A stretch of 64,000 nucleotides of DNA, from contig NZ_JBDOQT010000002.1 in NCBI RefSeq assembly GCF_039839785.1, positions 124,001 through 188,000 of the forward strand, read 5' to 3'. Of the stretch, positions 27,491-36,927 are shown piece by piece. Source of the stretch: Pelagibius sp. CAU 1746 (lineage in GTDB: Bacteria > Pseudomonadota > Alphaproteobacteria > Kiloniellales > Kiloniellaceae). The notes below the pieces were generated by a model. The model was not told where the DNA came from, ran no database searches, and saw only the letters and a program-made list of their open reading frames with translations. The position numbers and the translations under genes were made by a program. Each line of letters opens with the position of its first letter. Position 1 is the first letter of the stretch.

Positions 27491-27829
27491 ATGACTGCGA
27501 AGAACACACCCCTGTTGCTGCTCGTAACCGCGGCCCTGGCCGCTGCCCTCTGCGCGCCGGCCCTGGCCGCCGATCCCGCCGCCGGCCGCAAGAAAGCACG
27601 GCAGTGCCAGACCTGCCACGGCATCGACGGCGTCGCCCGGATCCCCATCGCCCCGCATATCGCCGGCGAGAGCCAGATTTATCTGGAGAACCAGCTCAAG
27701 GCCTTCCGCTCCGGCAAGCGGGAACACGAGATCATGTCGGTGGTGGCCAAGGGCCTGAGCGACGAGGACATCTCCGATCTCGCGGCGTGGTACGCCTCGA
27801 TCAAATTCACCGTAACCCTGCCGAAGTAA
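27491..27829 (+). CDS. Periplasmic cytochrome c (class I)
   Basis: This 112-aa protein has a signal peptide ending in PALAADP and one haem site CQTCHG at residues 39-44 (Cys39, Cys42, His43). The distal Met ligand is probably in EIMSVVAKGLSDEDI. The start ATG is at 27491. It lies 76 bp downstream of the sugar dehydrogenase in the same direction, which suggests it carries electrons from that enzyme to the respiratory chain. Confidence 0.88.
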   Translation: MTAKNTPLLLLVTAALAAALCAPALAADPAAGRKKARQCQTCHGIDGVARIPIAPHIAGESQIYLENQLKAFRSGKREHEIMSVVAKGLSDEDISDLAAWYASIKFTVTLPK

Positions 27830-27866
27830 GGACCCAAGCGGCCCGAACCGGAGGCCGGAAAGGAAA

Positions 27867-27901
27867 ACGGCATGCGATGCCGGAGGAACATCGCATGCCG
27901 T
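27867..27901. terminator. Bidirectional hairpin terminator
   Basis: A perfect 13-bp inverted repeat (ACGGCATGCGATG and its complement) encloses a 9-nt loop between the convergent cytochrome c and YHS genes. Read on the minus strand it is followed by TTTT, so it best ends the YHS transcript. The plus strand may use it too. Confidence 0.75.
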
Positions 27902-27967
27902 GGAGCGGCCGAAATCCCGGGGGCGTAGGCCGGCCGCAAGTTACCCTGGAACCAGACGCTTGGGGTG

Positions 27968-28492
27968 CTACTGGGCGCCCAGGGTGACACCCGCCGGCGG
28001 GGAAGCCTCCAGGCGGGAATCGGCGACGTGACGGATCAGCGGCCAGTTGTTCTCGGCGCCCCTCAGGAAGCCGGGAACGTTCTCCTTCCACTTGGCCTGA
28101 ACGTCCTTGTTGAGGTTCAGGTAGAGCTTGTCGTCGACGACGGCCCAGGCCTGGGGATCGCCGTCGAACTTGCGGCCCATGGCCGTGCCGAAGGCGCAGA
28201 AACCGCCGTACTGCGGGGCGTACTTGCCGGGATTGGCGGCGAAGAGGTCACGGTGCTCGGCGCTGGCGAAGCGGTAGGTCGCCCCGTCGTGCTCGGCCGA
28301 GTAGCGGCTGTCGCCGGCGACCGGCTTGCCCTCGGTGAAGTAGGCGACCACGTCATAGCCATGGACGGCGTAGCCATCGACGATGTTGATTTCCTCCGCC
28401 GCGGACACGACCTGTGTCATGCTCGGCACGGTCGCCCCGGCCATGACCAGCGTCAGCAGGGCGCCACGGAGGGCTTTGTTGATGTTCGGCAT
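27968..28492 (-). CDS. Exported YHS-domain protein
   Basis: This 174-aa protein has an N-terminal signal peptide (hydrophobic ALLTLVMAGATV, cleavage near VVSAAEE). Its YHS domain spans about residues 38-100: VHGYDVVAYFTEGKPV, YRFASAEHRDLFAANPGKYAPQYGGFCA. YHS domains occur in metal-transport proteins and in small periplasmic proteins of unknown role. It is divergent from the AraC gene 86 bp away, which may regulate it. Confidence 0.85.
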   Translation of the reverse strand: MPNINKALRGALLTLVMAGATVPSMTQVVSAAEEINIVDGYAVHGYDVVAYFTEGKPVAGDSRYSAEHDGATYRFASAEHRDLFAANPGKYAPQYGGFCAFGTAMGRKFDGDPQAWAVVDDKLYLNLNKDVQAKWKENVPGFLRGAENNWPLIRHVADSRLEASPPAGVTLGAQ

Positions 28493-28578
28493 AACTGTTC
28501 ACTCCGAATTGGTTTTTCAGCACTCACTTTCGGGGCCATCGCCCCTTGACCAGAAGCTAGTCATACGGATTTGATCTT

Positions 28579-29475
28579 TTGTCCGAAGAAACACGCCAAT
28601 CGTCCGAAGTCCCCACGCCCGAAGCCACCGCGCCCGAAATCACCGCGTCCGGAGCCAGCGAGGCCTTCCCCTGGCTGACCCGGCGCAGTCTCAGCGCCAG
28701 CGTCTTCTTTTCCGGTCCGCTGTGCGGCGCCGCCGACTATCCCGACGACGGCCCTCAGGGCCATCTCCACCTGGTCCAGCGCGGGCCGGTAACCCTGCAT
28801 GCCGCCGGCAGCGCGCCGCAGCGCATCGAGAGTCCGAGCCTCATCCTCTTTGCCCGCCCCTGCCGCCACCGCCTGGAGACCGAAGAACAGGCCGGAGCCG
28901 ATCTGGTCTGCGCCCGCCTGACCTTCGAGGGCCCGGAGGCCGACCTGCTGCTGCTCGGCTTTCCCGAGCGCCTGGTCATCGCGCTGGACGACCTGGAAGG
29001 TTTGGAGCCGGTGCTGAACCGGCTCTTCGACGAGGCCTTCAACCGGACCTTCGGCCAGGAGGCGGCAGTGGATCTACTGATCGAACTGCTTATGGTCATG
29101 CTGCTGCGCCACTGCGTCACCCGCGGCCTGACGCAGAGCGGCCTGCTGGCCGGGCTGGCGGACCCCAAGCTGGCGCGCGCACTGGCCGCCATGCATCAGG
29201 CGCCGGAAGACGACCTGCCCCTGGAGCGCCTGGCCGCGATCGCCGGCATGTCGCGCTCCACCTTCGCCGCCGCCTTCAAGGCGCGGGTCGGGCTCTCGCC
29301 GGGTGACTATCTGACCACCCTGCGGATGACCGTGGCCCGCCAGGAACTGCTCGCCGGCCGCCCACTGAAAGCCGTGGCGGCGGAGGCCGGCTACAGGAGC
29401 CCCACTGCCCTGGCACGCGCCTTCCAGCGCCAGTTCGGCTGCGGCCCGCGCGAATGGCTGGCGCAGCAGCGCTGA
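28579..29475 (+). CDS. AraC-family transcriptional regulator
   Basis: This 298-aa regulator has an N-terminal cupin-like sensor (about 30-185) of the AraC_binding_2 / cupin_6 type (SLSASVFFSGPLCGAADYPD, LILFARPCRHRLET). The C-terminal double HTH spans about 200-296 (LPLERLAAIAGMSRSTFAAAFKARVGLSPGDYL, then VAAEAGYRSPTALARAFQRQFGCGPREW). The start is read as TTG at 28579, with the nearest ATG too far inside. It is divergent from the YHS gene. Confidence 0.85.
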   Translation: MSEETRQSSEVPTPEATAPEITASGASEAFPWLTRRSLSASVFFSGPLCGAADYPDDGPQGHLHLVQRGPVTLHAAGSAPQRIESPSLILFARPCRHRLETEEQAGADLVCARLTFEGPEADLLLLGFPERLVIALDDLEGLEPVLNRLFDEAFNRTFGQEAAVDLLIELLMVMLLRHCVTRGLTQSGLLAGLADPKLARALAAMHQAPEDDLPLERLAAIAGMSRSTFAAAFKARVGLSPGDYLTTLRMTVARQELLAGRPLKAVAAEAGYRSPTALARAFQRQFGCGPREWLAQQR

Positions 29476-29572
29476 GACCGGCCGGGACCCGAAAATACGG
29501 CTGTTTTCCGCGGTTCCCCGGCTCCCTCGTAAGAGTTTCGATTCCTCATCCCGTGGCGGTAAAATACCGCCC

Positions 29573-30529
29573 ATGTCCTGGTCCTGGCGATATCACCTGA
29601 CCGCCGCCCTGGGGACGGCGGCCTTTCTGGCCGCCGGCGCCGCCGCGGCACTGGAGCCGCCGGCGCTGGAGGAGTTGGAGACCCTGCTGCGCGACCTCGG
29701 CTTCGACCCGGGCGAGGTGGACGGCGTGGTCGACGAAGACACCGTCGCCGCGATCCGCCGCTACCAGGAGTTCGCCCTTCTGCCCGGCGATCCGGAACCC
29801 AGCGAAAAACTGCTGAACGAACTGCGCGGCGTCACCGCCGCCTTTGCCGCCCTGAACGCGGGCAAGGAGAAGCCGCCGGCCACCGCCCCGGCGCCCGAGG
29901 TCCCCGACCTGGGGGCAGGCGCGCCGAGGAACGGCGGGGCGCAGAACCTGCCCACCCCGGTGGCCGAGAAAGTCATCGTGCCGCCGCCCCCGCCGCCACC
30001 CAAGCTGAAGCCCCTCGAAGCAGCCCGGACCGAGGCGAGCGGGGCGGCAACGGAAGAGCAGGAGCAACTGGCCGAATTGCCCCCGGAGGAGATCCGGCAA
30101 GCGACGCCGCCGCAGGAGAGCTTGGCGCCGGAAGCCGCCTTGGCGGCACCGGCGGCGGAAGCACCGGCAGCCGAAGCCGCGGCGGAGGAAGCTCTCGATC
30201 CCGCCGCCGCGCTGGCCGCCCGCGTCGAGGCCGAGTTGGCGCCCTATCGCGCGGACCTGGCGGCCGGCCGGGTGACCCCTCAAGCCCTCGCCCAGCGCTT
30301 CAACGATTTCGGCCGCCAGGCGTTGCAGGCGTCCCAGTACGACGAAGCGATCTTGAAGTTTTCGGTAGCCATCCATCTCTTTCCCGAATTCGCCGGCGCC
30401 TATTCCAACCGCGGCACCGCCTACCAGCGCCGCGAGCAGCCCGAGCTCGCGGCAAAAGACTTCGAGAGCGCCGGCCGCCTAGGGTTTGGCGGCGTCCGTC
30501 TCAAGAACCAGAAAATGCCTATGAACTAG
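29573..30529 (+). CDS. Exported peptidoglycan-binding-like and TPR protein
   Basis: This 318-aa protein has a signal sequence (TAALGTAAFLAAGAAAALE), then a PG_binding_1-like helical domain at about 30-75 (ELETLLRDLGFDPGEVDGVVDEDTVAAIRRYQ). A long low-complexity Pro/Ala/Glu-rich linker (about 95-210, with a PPPPPPP run) follows, and a C-terminal TPR-like pair at about 235-310 (FNDFGRQALQASQYDEAILKFSVAI, AGAYSNRGTAYQRREQPELAAKDFE). It is probably periplasmic, spanning from wall to a partner. The partner is unknown. Confidence 0.8.
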   Translation: MSWSWRYHLTAALGTAAFLAAGAAAALEPPALEELETLLRDLGFDPGEVDGVVDEDTVAAIRRYQEFALLPGDPEPSEKLLNELRGVTAAFAALNAGKEKPPATAPAPEVPDLGAGAPRNGGAQNLPTPVAEKVIVPPPPPPPKLKPLEAARTEASGAATEEQEQLAELPPEEIRQATPPQESLAPEAALAAPAAEAPAAEAAAEEALDPAAALAARVEAELAPYRADLAAGRVTPQALAQRFNDFGRQALQASQYDEAILKFSVAIHLFPEFAGAYSNRGTAYQRREQPELAAKDFESAGRLGFGGVRLKNQKMPMN

Positions 30530-30886
30530 GTCCCCGCGGGACCAAGGACGCGCACTGGCCGGAAACCACGAAGCGGCACCTTTGGCCCCGCGCGGAGCGC
30601 CCTCCATTCACCGGTCTGTCCCACAGCGACGACCGGCCTTCCGGCGGTACGGCGGAGGCAGTGTCAGCGAAAGCGTGGCGAAAAATCGCTGCGGTTGATT
30701 TTTCCTGGCTACACGATCAACCATATTGGGATCGCCTTCTCCGGCCCTGGCGGCGGCGCATCAATCACTTTCCCGCGAGAGCGCCAATTCGAGCGAAATT
30801 TCAGGCTCGCAGGCCCTCGCATTAACCAAGGCTGAAGCATCTGCCACTAAAAGGGGAAAAAGTCGAACCGATCACAGGCACACGGA
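30530..30886. other. Intergenic region with a small hairpin
   Basis: This 357-bp region contains no supported gene. AAAAATC at 30681-30687 and GATTTTT at 30697-30703 form a 7-bp inverted repeat whose right arm ends in T5. It could end transcription of the TPR gene. The remainder should carry the promoter of the histidine kinase. Confidence 0.45.
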
Positions 30887-32803
30887 ATGATCTTCGGCCT
30901 TTCCTCTCTGCCTCAAGCCCGGGAACTGCTGAACTGCCGCTTGTGCCGGCGGATCGCCCTGCTCGTCTGCCTGGCCATCCTGGCGGTGGAGCTGGCCTTC
31001 CTGCCGCCCACCTATGTGAAGCGCAGGGATGAGCTGCGCAGCCATCAGGAAATGGAAGTGCTTCTAACCTCCAGAGCCTCGCTCGGCTGGTATGAAGAGC
31101 ATTCACCGGCGGAGATCCTGAAGCTCACCTGGCCTACCTTCGAGTTCATCTCGGTCATAGGCCTCGCCCTCTACGACGAGGAAGGCGCCCTTCTGGGCAG
31201 CCGCGGAAGGATGCCGGATCTGCGGCCCGTTGGAGGTGCGCGCGCCGCCGCGCCGGCCCAGGGCGAAGGCCCGGTCTTACGGCGGTTCCCCGACGAAGGC
31301 GCGGCCTATGAAGTCCTTTGGACGCCGCAGGCCAGTGGCCTGCCCTTCACCGTGGTGGCGCGCCTCGGCACATCGAGGATCGACGCCGAGCTCGACGGCT
31401 ACATGTTCCGCGTCGGGGTGCTGATCCTGATCCTGTCCCTGGCCGTCTCCGTCGCCACTGTCGCGGTTCTCGGCCGCAGCGTGCTCACGCCCCTTCTGGC
31501 AATTCACAAGAACCTGAGGGCGGCGCACGGCGACCCGATCAATGCCGAGCGATACCGGCTCGACATCAAGGCCGACAACGAGATCGGCGAAACCGTGACC
31601 GCGCTGAACGCACTGCTGACCCGCTTGTCCGCCATCCGCCGCAGCCATATCTACGAACGGGAAAAGCGCTTTCAGGACTTCGCCGCCTCCAGTTCCGACT
31701 GGTTCTGGGAAATGGACGAGCACTTGCGGTTCAGCTTCTTCTCCGGTCGCTATACCGGCGTCACCGGCGTGCCCGAAACGGTGCTGCTGGGCAAGACCCG
31801 CGAGGAAACCGGCATTCCCGGCGTCGATCCGCAATCCTGGCGGCAGCATCTCGACGACCTGAAGAACCGCCGCCCCTTCCGCAACTTCGTGCATCCGCGC
31901 CAGCGGCCGAACGGCGATACCGTATGGCTGTCGATCAACGGTACGCCCTGGCACGACGCCGACGGCAACTTCCGCGGCTACCGCGGCACCGGGCGCGACA
32001 TCACCGAGCAGATTGCGACCCAGGAAGCCCTGCGCACGGCCAAGGAAGAAGCCGAGGCCGCCAACCGCACCAAGTCGGAGTTCCTGGCCAATATCAGCCA
32101 CGAACTGCGCACACCGCTGAACGCCATCATCGGCTTCTCCGAGATCATGCTGGCCGGCGAACTGCCATCCGGCACTACCCCGCGCCACCGCGGCTATCTG
32201 GAGGATATCCACAACTCCGGCCTTCACCTGCTGTCGCTGATCAACGACATCCTGGATCTATCCAAGATCGAGGCGGGGGCCGACGAGCTGGACGAGGAAC
32301 CGGTCGACGCCGACGGGCTGACGCGCGCGGTGCTGCGCGTGGTGGGCCAGCGCGCGGAAACCTCCGGCGTCGCCATCGAGTGGCGCGGCGCCGCTCACCT
32401 GCCGCTGCTCTTCGCCGACGAACGCAAGCTGAAGCAGGCGCTGCTGAACCTCATGACCAACGCCATCAAGTTCACCCCGTCAGGCGGCCGGGTGTGGCTG
32501 AGCATCCGCTGCAGTCCCGGAGAGGGGTTCGTCTTCGAGGTCGCCGACAACGGCATCGGCATGGCACCGGAGGACATCCCCACCGCCCTGCGCCAGTTCG
32601 GCCAGATCGACGGCGCCTTGAACCGTAGGTACGAAGGCACCGGACTGGGCCTGCCGCTGACCAGCGCGCTGGTCGAACTGCACGGCGGGCGGCTGGAGGT
32701 CGAAAGCCGACTCGGCGAGGGCACCAAGGTCTCCATCCACCTTCCGACCAGCCGCATCCTCGAAGGCGACGGCCGGCGCCGGAAAGGCGCGTCCGGCCGA
32801 TGA
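30887..32803 (+). CDS. Membrane sensor histidine kinase with PAS domain
   Basis: This 638-aa protein has TM1 near residues 19-42, a periplasmic loop to about 165, TM2 about 166-190 (VGVLILILSLAVSVATVAVLG), a HAMP-like linker, and a PAS domain at about 250-380 (FQDFAASSSDWFWEMDEHLRFSFFSGRYTGVTG). HisKA carries the phosphoacceptor His405 in NISHELRTPLNAIIGFSE. HATPase_c has NLMTNAIKFTPSGG, VADNGIGM and GTGLGLPL. No response regulator gene is adjacent, so its partner is elsewhere. Confidence 0.9.
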   Translation: MIFGLSSLPQARELLNCRLCRRIALLVCLAILAVELAFLPPTYVKRRDELRSHQEMEVLLTSRASLGWYEEHSPAEILKLTWPTFEFISVIGLALYDEEGALLGSRGRMPDLRPVGGARAAAPAQGEGPVLRRFPDEGAAYEVLWTPQASGLPFTVVARLGTSRIDAELDGYMFRVGVLILILSLAVSVATVAVLGRSVLTPLLAIHKNLRAAHGDPINAERYRLDIKADNEIGETVTALNALLTRLSAIRRSHIYEREKRFQDFAASSSDWFWEMDEHLRFSFFSGRYTGVTGVPETVLLGKTREETGIPGVDPQSWRQHLDDLKNRRPFRNFVHPRQRPNGDTVWLSINGTPWHDADGNFRGYRGTGRDITEQIATQEALRTAKEEAEAANRTKSEFLANISHELRTPLNAIIGFSEIMLAGELPSGTTPRHRGYLEDIHNSGLHLLSLINDILDLSKIEAGADELDEEPVDADGLTRAVLRVVGQRAETSGVAIEWRGAAHLPLLFADERKLKQALLNLMTNAIKFTPSGGRVWLSIRCSPGEGFVFEVADNGIGMAPEDIPTALRQFGQIDGALNRRYEGTGLGLPLTSALVELHGGRLEVESRLGEGTKVSIHLPTSRILEGDGRRRKGASGR

Positions 32804-32830
32804 ATCCCGCCGCGGTTTGAGAGAGGCGGG

Positions 32831-34189
32831 CTAGGGAAACACGCCGATGAAGCGGCCCCAGAGGTAGTGCAGCGGCGAAACGACCGCCAGCCCCAGCACC
32901 GCGAAACACAGCATGACCTTCATAGCCTTGCGCAAGGGCACGCCGAGAAAGGTCAGCCCCACCAGCACCGGCGGCGCCTGATAGGGAAAGGCGAAGATCA
33001 CGAAGGCGGGAACCTGCGCCAGAATAACCGCGTCCAGCGGCCAGCCCAGGCTCTCAGCCATGGACCCGGCCAGCGGCGTGAAGACCGCCGGAATGGCCGG
33101 CAAAGTGGTCACCGTCGCCAGCGCCATGGCGCTCAGTTGCAGGACCGCGTACTTGGCGGCGTCGGGCAGGCCGGCGAAGGGAACAGCCGCGGCGGCCTGA
33201 CTCCACAGGAGATCGCCCAGCCCACTGTGACTGACCACGCCACCGAGCCCGATCGTGCCGGCGGCAAAGAACCAGGGCCCGAAGTTCAGCTTGCCGATGG
33301 CCTGGGGAGGCAACAGGCCGACGCCGGGCAGCAGGCTGGCGACGGCCGCCGCGAGGCCGATCCAGGCCGAGGAGATGCCGTGCAGGCTGTCGGTGGTCCA
33401 GAACGCCAAGGTGACGGCCAGCAGGAAAGCGATCTTCACCTGGTCACGGGTCCAGGGCTCCGGCACGGCAGGCGGCAGGGCGATCCGCCGCTCGCCCGGA
33501 AAGAGGCGCAGCACCAGCAGCGGGATCAGAATGAAGGCGCCGAGGCCCAGCACCGGAAAATTCACCAGCAGGTACTCGCCGTAGGTCAGCGTGCGCCCGT
33601 AGATCGCTTCGGCCGCGCCCATCAGCACCAGGTTGGGCACGTTTGAGGTGAGGATGGTGAAGGCCGGGATCACCGCGCCGAGCACCGCAGCGATGAAGAG
33701 ACCGTGGCGGCGCGGATCGTCTTCGGCGAGCCCCAGGCGGTCGGTCAGGGCGCGCACCAGCGGCGCAAAGATCAGAACCCGGCCCATGGCCGAAGGGATG
33801 AAGAAGGCGAGCAGCAGGCCGGTCGCGGAAATCAACCAGACCAGCGCCGGGTAGGACTTGAGACGCCCCAGCAGGCGATCGAACAGCGCATGGCCCATGT
33901 CGTGGCGGCCGATGACCTCGCTCAATACCATGCCGGCGAAGACCAGCCACACCGCCTTGGACTCGAAGCCGGCCAGCGCCACGTGGTCCGGGGCCAGCCC
34001 GGTCAACAACAGGGCGGCGAAGAAGATCAGCGCGGTCAGCTCCGCCGGAATTGCGAGGGTCGCCCAGAGGAAGGCCGTCAGCACCGCCAGCGCGCCAAGC
34101 GATACCAGCGACGATGCCCCCGCCATCAGGGTGCCGACGAAAACGGCGGCAAGGCCCAACGCAACGATCCTGCTGACTGTCTTCTCCAC
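32831..34189 (-). CDS. SLC13-type permease
   Basis: This 452-aa inner-membrane transporter has about 11-12 hydrophobic segments. Segments shared with the anion:Na+ symporter / ArsB-like superfamily are FAGMVLSEVIGRHDMGHALFDRLL, LLAFFIPSAMGRVLIFAPL, ILTSNVPNLVLMGAAEAI and ALATVTTLPAIPAVFTPLAG. The GTG at 34189 starts before the first segment. The frame stays open 121 codons further, but that part looks non-coding. It converges with the histidine kinase gene. The substrate is unknown. Confidence 0.8.
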   Translation of the reverse strand: MEKTVSRIVALGLAAVFVGTLMAGASSLVSLGALAVLTAFLWATLAIPAELTALIFFAALLLTGLAPDHVALAGFESKAVWLVFAGMVLSEVIGRHDMGHALFDRLLGRLKSYPALVWLISATGLLLAFFIPSAMGRVLIFAPLVRALTDRLGLAEDDPRRHGLFIAAVLGAVIPAFTILTSNVPNLVLMGAAEAIYGRTLTYGEYLLVNFPVLGLGAFILIPLLVLRLFPGERRIALPPAVPEPWTRDQVKIAFLLAVTLAFWTTDSLHGISSAWIGLAAAVASLLPGVGLLPPQAIGKLNFGPWFFAAGTIGLGGVVSHSGLGDLLWSQAAAAVPFAGLPDAAKYAVLQLSAMALATVTTLPAIPAVFTPLAGSMAESLGWPLDAVILAQVPAFVIFAFPYQAPPVLVGLTFLGVPLRKAMKVMLCFAVLGLAVVSPLHYLWGRFIGVFP

Positions 34190-34657
34190 CGCCGCCCCCG
34201 GCCTCTGACCTTTCACGCCAATAACCTCACGCCGCGCGGCACGGGCCCGCCTCCTTCCGGAGGAGACTGTCGTGGACGAAAACTGTCGCGGGATGGCACC
34301 ACTGACACGCGGCCGGCAGCATAGCCAATCCGCCACAGCGCGCCTAGCCGTGTGAATCCGATCTATTTCCAAGACACAGAGCAGATTCACAGGGACGGAG
34401 GATCGCCTTCGGCGATTCCAGCCAGCCCTGATCTGTTCTCGCGGCGAGACGGGCCCGGCAGCGCCTGGATTGCGGCCGCCCGCCGGGCTATGATGGCGCA
34501 AAATCCACGTGGCCAAAGCCACCTCAAATCTCCGTGGCCAACGCCACCTCAAATCTCCGTGGCCAACGCCACCTCAAATCTCCGTGGCCAACGCCACCTC
34601 AAATCTCCGTGGCCAACGCCACCTCGGAGGCTCAGCTTAAAGATTGAGGGGACGGAC
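34190..34657. other. Divergent intergenic region with tandem repeats
   Basis: These 468 bp between the permease and VOC genes hold no convincing gene. Translation through them from 34352 gives a low-complexity peptide created by the tandem repeats at 34508-34625. GAGGGGACGGAC before 34658 is the VOC ribosome site. Confidence 0.6.
34508..34625. repeat. Five tandem copies of a 25-bp unit, each with a small hairpin
   Basis: The unit CGTGGCCAACGCCACCTCAAATCTC occurs from 34508. The first copy differs by one base (AAAG for AACG), three copies are exact, and the fifth is cut short at about 34625. Each unit contains GTGGC-CAAC-GCCAC, a perfect 5-bp inverted repeat with a 4-nt loop. The array ends about 33 bp before the VOC gene start and would be in its leader or promoter. 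Confidence 0.88.
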
Positions 34658-35149
34658 ATGATCAAGGGACTTCACCACAACGCATACCGTTGTCGGGACT
34701 CCGAAGAGACCCGCGCCTTCTACGAGGATTTCCTCGGGCTGCCGCTGGCCAAGACGCTGGAGATCGGCACCACCAAGACCGGACGCGAGACTCAGGCGCT
34801 GCACACCTTCTACGGCCTGGACGACGGTTCCTACCTGGCTTTCTTCGAGGTGCCGGGCCAAGCCTTCGAATTCAAGCCGCAGCACGACTACGACCTGCAC
34901 ATCGCGCTGGAGGTGGCGCCCGAGGCGCTGGACGAGATGCTGGCGCGCGGCAAGGCCGCCGGCATCGAGACCCGCGGGCCGGCGGACCACACCTTCATCG
35001 ACTCCATCTATTTTCGCGACCCCAACGGCTACGTCATCGAACTGACCGCCAAACGCCCCGAGCACGCGGCCATGATGGACCCGACAACCAACGGCGCCCG
35101 CGAGAAGCTCGACGCCTGGCAGAAGGCGAAGGCCAAAGCGGCCGAATAG
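34658..35149 (+). CDS. VOC-family (glyoxalase/bleomycin-resistance fold) protein
   Basis: This 163-aa metal-dependent VOC protein has paired beta-alpha-beta-beta-beta modules. The first begins GLHHNAYRCRDSEETRAFYEDFLGLPLAKTLE, and the second contains HIALEVAPEALDEML and ends YFRDPNGYVIELTAKR. Candidate metal ligands are His7, an internal His/Glu and the final Glu of YVIEL. Its reaction cannot be deduced. The ATG at 34658 is chosen for its ribosome site and family fit. Confidence 0.87.
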   Translation: MIKGLHHNAYRCRDSEETRAFYEDFLGLPLAKTLEIGTTKTGRETQALHTFYGLDDGSYLAFFEVPGQAFEFKPQHDYDLHIALEVAPEALDEMLARGKAAGIETRGPADHTFIDSIYFRDPNGYVIELTAKRPEHAAMMDPTTNGAREKLDAWQKAKAKAAE

Positions 35150-35236
35150 GCCGCGGCGGCGAGGTTAGGCCCTTTCAATACACCAATAGTGCGATTATCA
35201 TCCTCATAATTGACACTAATGATTGAGGATGTCGTC

Positions 35237-35782
35237 ATGCTGCCTTTCGCACGCCGCAGACAGCCGCTTTCTGTGGTTCCGAGCCTGCTGTCCGCCGCTG
35301 CCTTACTCGGACTTTCGGCCTGCGCATCCTCGGATGTGGCCAGTATCAAGGCCGCCAGCAAAGACCAGATTCACGATATCCGGGTCTCGGAGGTCACCGT
35401 CTCCGTCGAAACCCCTAAGCCTCATCCCGATCTGCAGGCAGCGCTGAAGAAAGAGCTGGAAGCGGCCATGCCGGTCTGCGCCAAAGGCAATGCCGACCAC
35501 AGCCTCAACGTGGTCATCACTGATTTCGAGGACCAGGATGTCGGCAAAGCGATTTTCCTGGGCGACGAGATCGAACTGAAGGGGCGCGCCGAGTTCAACT
35601 CCGTGGCCAGCGGCGAGCAGACAGGCGCCTACTTCTTGGAAAACAGCTTTGCCTGGGGCGGCTTCCTCGGAGCGGCCATGATGTCCGATGCCGAAATCTC
35701 CCTCAGCAAGGGTTTCGCCGAGAACCTCTGCAAGGAAGTCTTCGACGTCGACCTGGCACAGATCCGGAAGAACCAGAACTGA
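35237..35782 (+). CDS. Predicted lipoprotein, unknown function
   Basis: This 181-aa protein has a lipoprotein signal with lipobox LSAC (Cys29). The mature part has VSEVTVSVETPKPHPDLQAALKKELEAAM followed by a strand-rich domain (HSLNVVITDFEDQD...EIELKGRAEF). The start is the ATG at 35237 because GAGGA lies 7 bases before it. Earlier in-frame ATG and TTG codons lack a box. I do not recognise the family, though the fold order resembles small DUF4410-like lipoproteins. Confidence 0.75.
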   Translation: MLPFARRRQPLSVVPSLLSAAALLGLSACASSDVASIKAASKDQIHDIRVSEVTVSVETPKPHPDLQAALKKELEAAMPVCAKGNADHSLNVVITDFEDQDVGKAIFLGDEIELKGRAEFNSVASGEQTGAYFLENSFAWGGFLGAAMMSDAEISLSKGFAENLCKEVFDVDLAQIRKNQN

Positions 35783-35916
35783 GTGGACCACCAATCCCCC
35801 CGCCGTCTTCTGTGCTGGGAGGGATTTGCGCTGTATGTGCGTTTGGCCACGATCCACCCCGGCCTCTCACGCTAGACTGGCGCTTCTCCCGAAACTCAGG
35901 CATGGAGGATGGAGCC

Positions 35917-36621
35917 ATGGCGGACGACGGCGGCAAGAGTTACGTTCTGGGACGCCTCATCCTCGACTACATCAAGGCCTTCATGTGGCCGCTGGTGGCG
36001 GTCATCGTGGTACTGATCTATCAGGACGACGTGCGCCAAATCCTGTCCGAACGCCAAGTCGACATCTTCGGCCTGCGCATCGGCGAGAAAGTCGAGCAGA
36101 TCGAATCCCAGGCCATGGCGGAAATCGAGGACATCCGCTTGCTGCTGGAAGCCCAGCAAGCCGCCCAGCAGGCCGGCGCCGAGGCGGCGCCGCAGCTCAA
36201 CGAGGACATCAACGCCAAGTTGAGGAGCCTGGAGACCAACCTGTCGCGTGAGATTTCCCGGGTCCAGGTGGAACAGCAAAGTCTGCGCAGCGCGCCGCCC
36301 GCGGAGCGCCAGGCGACGGTCGAGGCGGACAGCAGCCGTGCCGGTAAGGCCGCCGCCGCCGAGCGGCGCGGCTTCGAGGCTCTGATCGACCGCGACGTCG
36401 AGGCCGCCATTGCCGCCTTCGACGAGGCGCGCCGCATCTGGCCGGAGTACCACAACGTAGCGGAGATCGGCCGCGCGCTGCGCCGCCTGGAAGACGCCCT
36501 CGCGACCGCGGAAAGCGACGTCTGGCCGCGCCTCTACCGCGAGATCCTCACCCGCTATTCCTGGGGCATTCCCGACGACCTGCGCAAGGAAATCCGCGCC
36601 GGTGCGGCGGCCGCCTATTGA
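35917..36621 (+). CDS. Membrane-anchored coiled-coil protein
   Basis: This 234-aa protein has one membrane segment at about residues 18-36 (FMWPLVAVIVVLIYQDD) and a coiled-coil at about 60-130 rich in Q/E/A (IESQAMAEIEDIRLLLEAQQAAQQ, LRSLETNLSREISRVQVEQQ). A C-terminal helical domain of about 160-234 follows (AAIAAFDEARRIWPEYHNVAEIGRALRRLED). The ATG at 35917 has GGAGGATGGAGCC before it. The family is not recognised. Its TPR-like C-terminus may be cytoplasmic. Confidence 0.72.
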   Translation: MADDGGKSYVLGRLILDYIKAFMWPLVAVIVVLIYQDDVRQILSERQVDIFGLRIGEKVEQIESQAMAEIEDIRLLLEAQQAAQQAGAEAAPQLNEDINAKLRSLETNLSREISRVQVEQQSLRSAPPAERQATVEADSSRAGKAAAAERRGFEALIDRDVEAAIAAFDEARRIWPEYHNVAEIGRALRRLEDALATAESDVWPRLYREILTRYSWGIPDDLRKEIRAGAAAAY

Positions 36622-36927
36622 GACCGCACGGATGCGGGGCGCTCGTCGATGGAGTCCCCCTTCCGCACCGCCGGCGCAGGCCACGGCGCCGTCCCCACCG
36701 GGGCCAAGCCGCAGAATTGTCATTTGCGGCCGTTCCCAATTCAATGTTCACTCACCGGCAGGGGACCTAGCGAACGCAGCTTTGCAAACCATAGGGGGTA
36801 GCTGCTCTATACCGTTGTGCCGCGACCGCTATGCCATAGAGGCAGGCGGACCTCCTGACTCGCAACGGCTGGCGTGTTAGTCTTTGACGCTGTACGTGCT
36901 GCGCAACTCGGGTTTGGAGGATGTGGT
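36622..36927. other. Intergenic region upstream of the MNIO operon
   Basis: These 306 bp hold no supported gene. The last part (about 36730-36900) is less GC-rich than its flanks and must contain the promoter of the small cysteine-motif gene and the MNIO gene. GGAGG at 36916-36920 is the ribosome site of the former. Confidence 0.5.
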
